From: Bacilli bacterium
GTDB taxonomy: Bacteria; Bacillota_I; Bacilli_A; RF39; UBA660
Direction: 5' to 3'
DNA: 24,844 nt
Assembly (NCBI GenBank): GCA_016296185.1
Contig: JAEDJT010000022.1
Location: forward strand, 1 to 24,844
In this document: positions 23,569 through 24,844 of the stretch, in pieces
Layout of the letters: every line of letters starts with the position of its first letter
Position numbering within the stretch: the first letter of the stretch is position 1
The notes under the pieces: generated by a model
Told to the model about the DNA's origin: nothing
The model's database searches: none
What the model saw: the letters and a program-made list of their open reading frames with translations, nothing else
Program-made: the position numbers and the translations under genes

Positions 23569-24844
23569 ATGGATGAGAAGAATGTATTCTCCCAAATGGA
23601 TTTCGGTCCGTTGTCAGAATTCCTTGAAGATGATGACGTAACCGATATTTCCTATAGTAATAGTGGTCAAGTTTGGTTGAAAACATTAAGTAAAGGTATA
23701 TATCAGGTTGAAAGACCTGATATAAATAATCAATTTATGGAAAAGCTAGCCTTTCAGTGTTCAAATGTTATGGGTAGAACTTTTAATATGGCTCATCCAT
23801 TTCTAGATGCCGAAAGTGCTGAGTTACGTATGAACTTTGTTCATGAATCTATTGCTACTAATGGAGTAGCGTGCTTAATACGTAAAACTCCAGCAAAGAT
23901 TAGATTAAATAAAGAGAAATTAATTAGTGAACAATATATTACAGATCAAATGCATGATTTTTTAATTAAATGTGTTTGGGGTAGATGTAATATTATCGTA
24001 GCTGGTGAAACTGGTTCAGGTAAAACTGAGTTAGTTAAATATCTTGCTAGTAATACTAAAGAAAATGAAAAAATCATATCTATTGAAGATACATTGGAAC
24101 TTCACTTAGATAAGATTTTCCCTCATCGTGATATTGTTGCGATGAAAACAAATAATATTGCGTCTTATTCAGACTCATTAGTAGCCTGCATGAGACAGAA
24201 CCCAATATGGATTCTACTTGCCGAAGTTCGTTCTGCTGAAGCAGTTATGGCTGTTCGTAACTCTATTTCTTCAGGACACCACATTATTTCGACAATCCAT
24301 GCCGATAAGGCATCAAGTATTCCAATGCGTATGTACGCCTTACTAGAAGGTAGTCAAGATATTGAACAATATTTAGGATCTATTCATAGATATGTTCAAA
24401 TTGGTATATATGTTAAAGGTTATTATTCTAAAGTATTAGACAGATTCCAACGTGAAATTATGGAAATCTGTGAATTCTATGTTGATGATGCAACAAATAA
24501 ACCTATGACTAATACTTTATATTCAAAAACTTTAGATGGTAAGGTTACTATTCATAATCCTACACAAAAGTTAATTGATTATTTAGCAATTGGTAATGTT
24601 TACTTTGAATCAAACGATGTTTTTGGTTTAGGAGATGCTACTGAAAAAGTTGATAATAGTATCTTAAGAGGTAGTGGTGATAATTTAGCAGATGTTAAAA
24701 CTGTCAATAAGATGGATGATATGTTAAATTCTGATAATAAAGAAGCTAATGCATCAACTCCATCTACACCAGTTGCGACTCAAAAACAAGCTGCTCCAGC
24801 AAAACCTGCTGCTCCAGCTGCTAAACCTGCAACACCAGCTGCTT
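23569..24844 (+). CDS. cpaF: Tad/type II secretion ATPase CpaF/TadA (3' end outside window)
   Basis: The frame is open from ATG 23569 to the window end (425 residues visible, no stop). It is a VirB11/PilT-type secretion ATPase of the CpaF/TadA group that powers pilus assembly. Seen: Walker A GETGSGKT (residues 146-153), Asp box SIEDTLEL (171-178), Walker B region WILLAEVRSAEA (214-225) and His box GHHIISTIHADKA (236-248). From about residue 385 the sequence turns into an Ala/Pro/Lys/Thr-rich low-complexity tail, unusual for CpaF. A ribosome site AAAGAGG precedes the start. The membrane platform (TadB/TadC) and a Flp-type major pilin would be expected downstream, beyond the window. Confidence 0.92.
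   Translation, partial: MDEKNVFSQMDFGPLSEFLEDDDVTDISYSNSGQVWLKTLSKGIYQVERPDINNQFMEKLAFQCSNVMGRTFNMAHPFLDAESAELRMNFVHESIATNGVACLIRKTPAKIRLNKEKLISEQYITDQMHDFLIKCVWGRCNIIVAGETGSGKTELVKYLASNTKENEKIISIEDTLELHLDKIFPHRDIVAMKTNNIASYSDSLVACMRQNPIWILLAEVRSAEAVMAVRNSISSGHHIISTIHADKASSIPMRMYALLEGSQDIEQYLGSIHRYVQIGIYVKGYYSKVLDRFQREIMEICEFYVDDATNKPMTNTLYSKTLDGKVTIHNPTQKLIDYLAIGNVYFESNDVFGLGDATEKVDNSILRGSGDNLADVKTVNKMDDMLNSDNKEANASTPSTPVATQKQAAPAKPAAPAAKPATPAA

Noticed and set aside
1..24844. Mobile elements, CRISPR arrays, tRNA or rRNA genes
   Set aside because: No transposase, integrase, regular direct-repeat array or tRNA/rRNA signature was seen on either strand.

Overview
The window is chromosomal DNA from a very AT-rich, endospore-forming, monoderm Firmicute. 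The gene content fits an uncultured gut Bacilli lineage of the RF39/Erysipelotrichales kind, but no 16S is present, so that placement is inference. Evidence for spore formation is a Cse60-family protein and a CotY/CotZ-family coat protein, the latter behind a good sigma-K-type promoter. Bacillus-like strong Shine-Dalgarno sites, a T-box leader, a YtgP-type MurJ, SEDS and YtxH proteins fit the same picture. All 24 genes whose end is visible stop with TAA (14) or TAG (10); none uses TGA, and Trp is TGG.

Layout. 1-2685 (+): the 3' part of a YfhO-type membrane protein, a hairpin, cse60 and a MurJ/YtgP lipid II flippase. 2686-2961 (-): a small Asn/Tyr-rich coiled-coil protein. 3017-3646 (+): trmB. 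3699-6525 (+): a four-gene envelope operon (lipoprotein, acidic disordered protein, DUF948-like membrane protein, YtxH protein) ending at a terminator. 6613-8598 (+): a membrane-anchored surface protein with cadherin-like beta-sandwich repeats. 8622-10926 (+): a compact T-box leader, tyrS and an unrecognised gene that may have an ADP-ribosyltransferase-like fold. 10973-13342: a patch of small genes with coat-like features (+) interleaved with a SEDS protein and a membrane-tethered orphan EIIB domain (-).

15380-13368 (-) is a three-gene operon: membrane-tethered thioredoxin-like protein, CPBP protease and a metallophosphoesterase that lacks key catalytic residues. Back to back with it, from a promoter only 7 bp away, starts a + strand operon running off the window end (15504-24844+). 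It encodes an exported Cys-containing protein with a C-terminal membrane anchor, a 1979-residue Cys-rich exported protein with FLGW (InlB/Flg_new-like) modules and a possible thioester-type motif, a TadE-like membrane protein, CpaB and the CpaF/TadA ATPase. I read this as a Firmicute Tad-type pilus/secretion locus whose main cargo or adhesin is the giant protein, possibly folded by the divergently encoded thioredoxin-like protein. This is the most interesting system in the window.

I see no rRNA, tRNA, CRISPR array, insertion sequence or attachment site. No gene-free stretch exceeds 300 bases; the longest is the 178-bp tyrS leader region.
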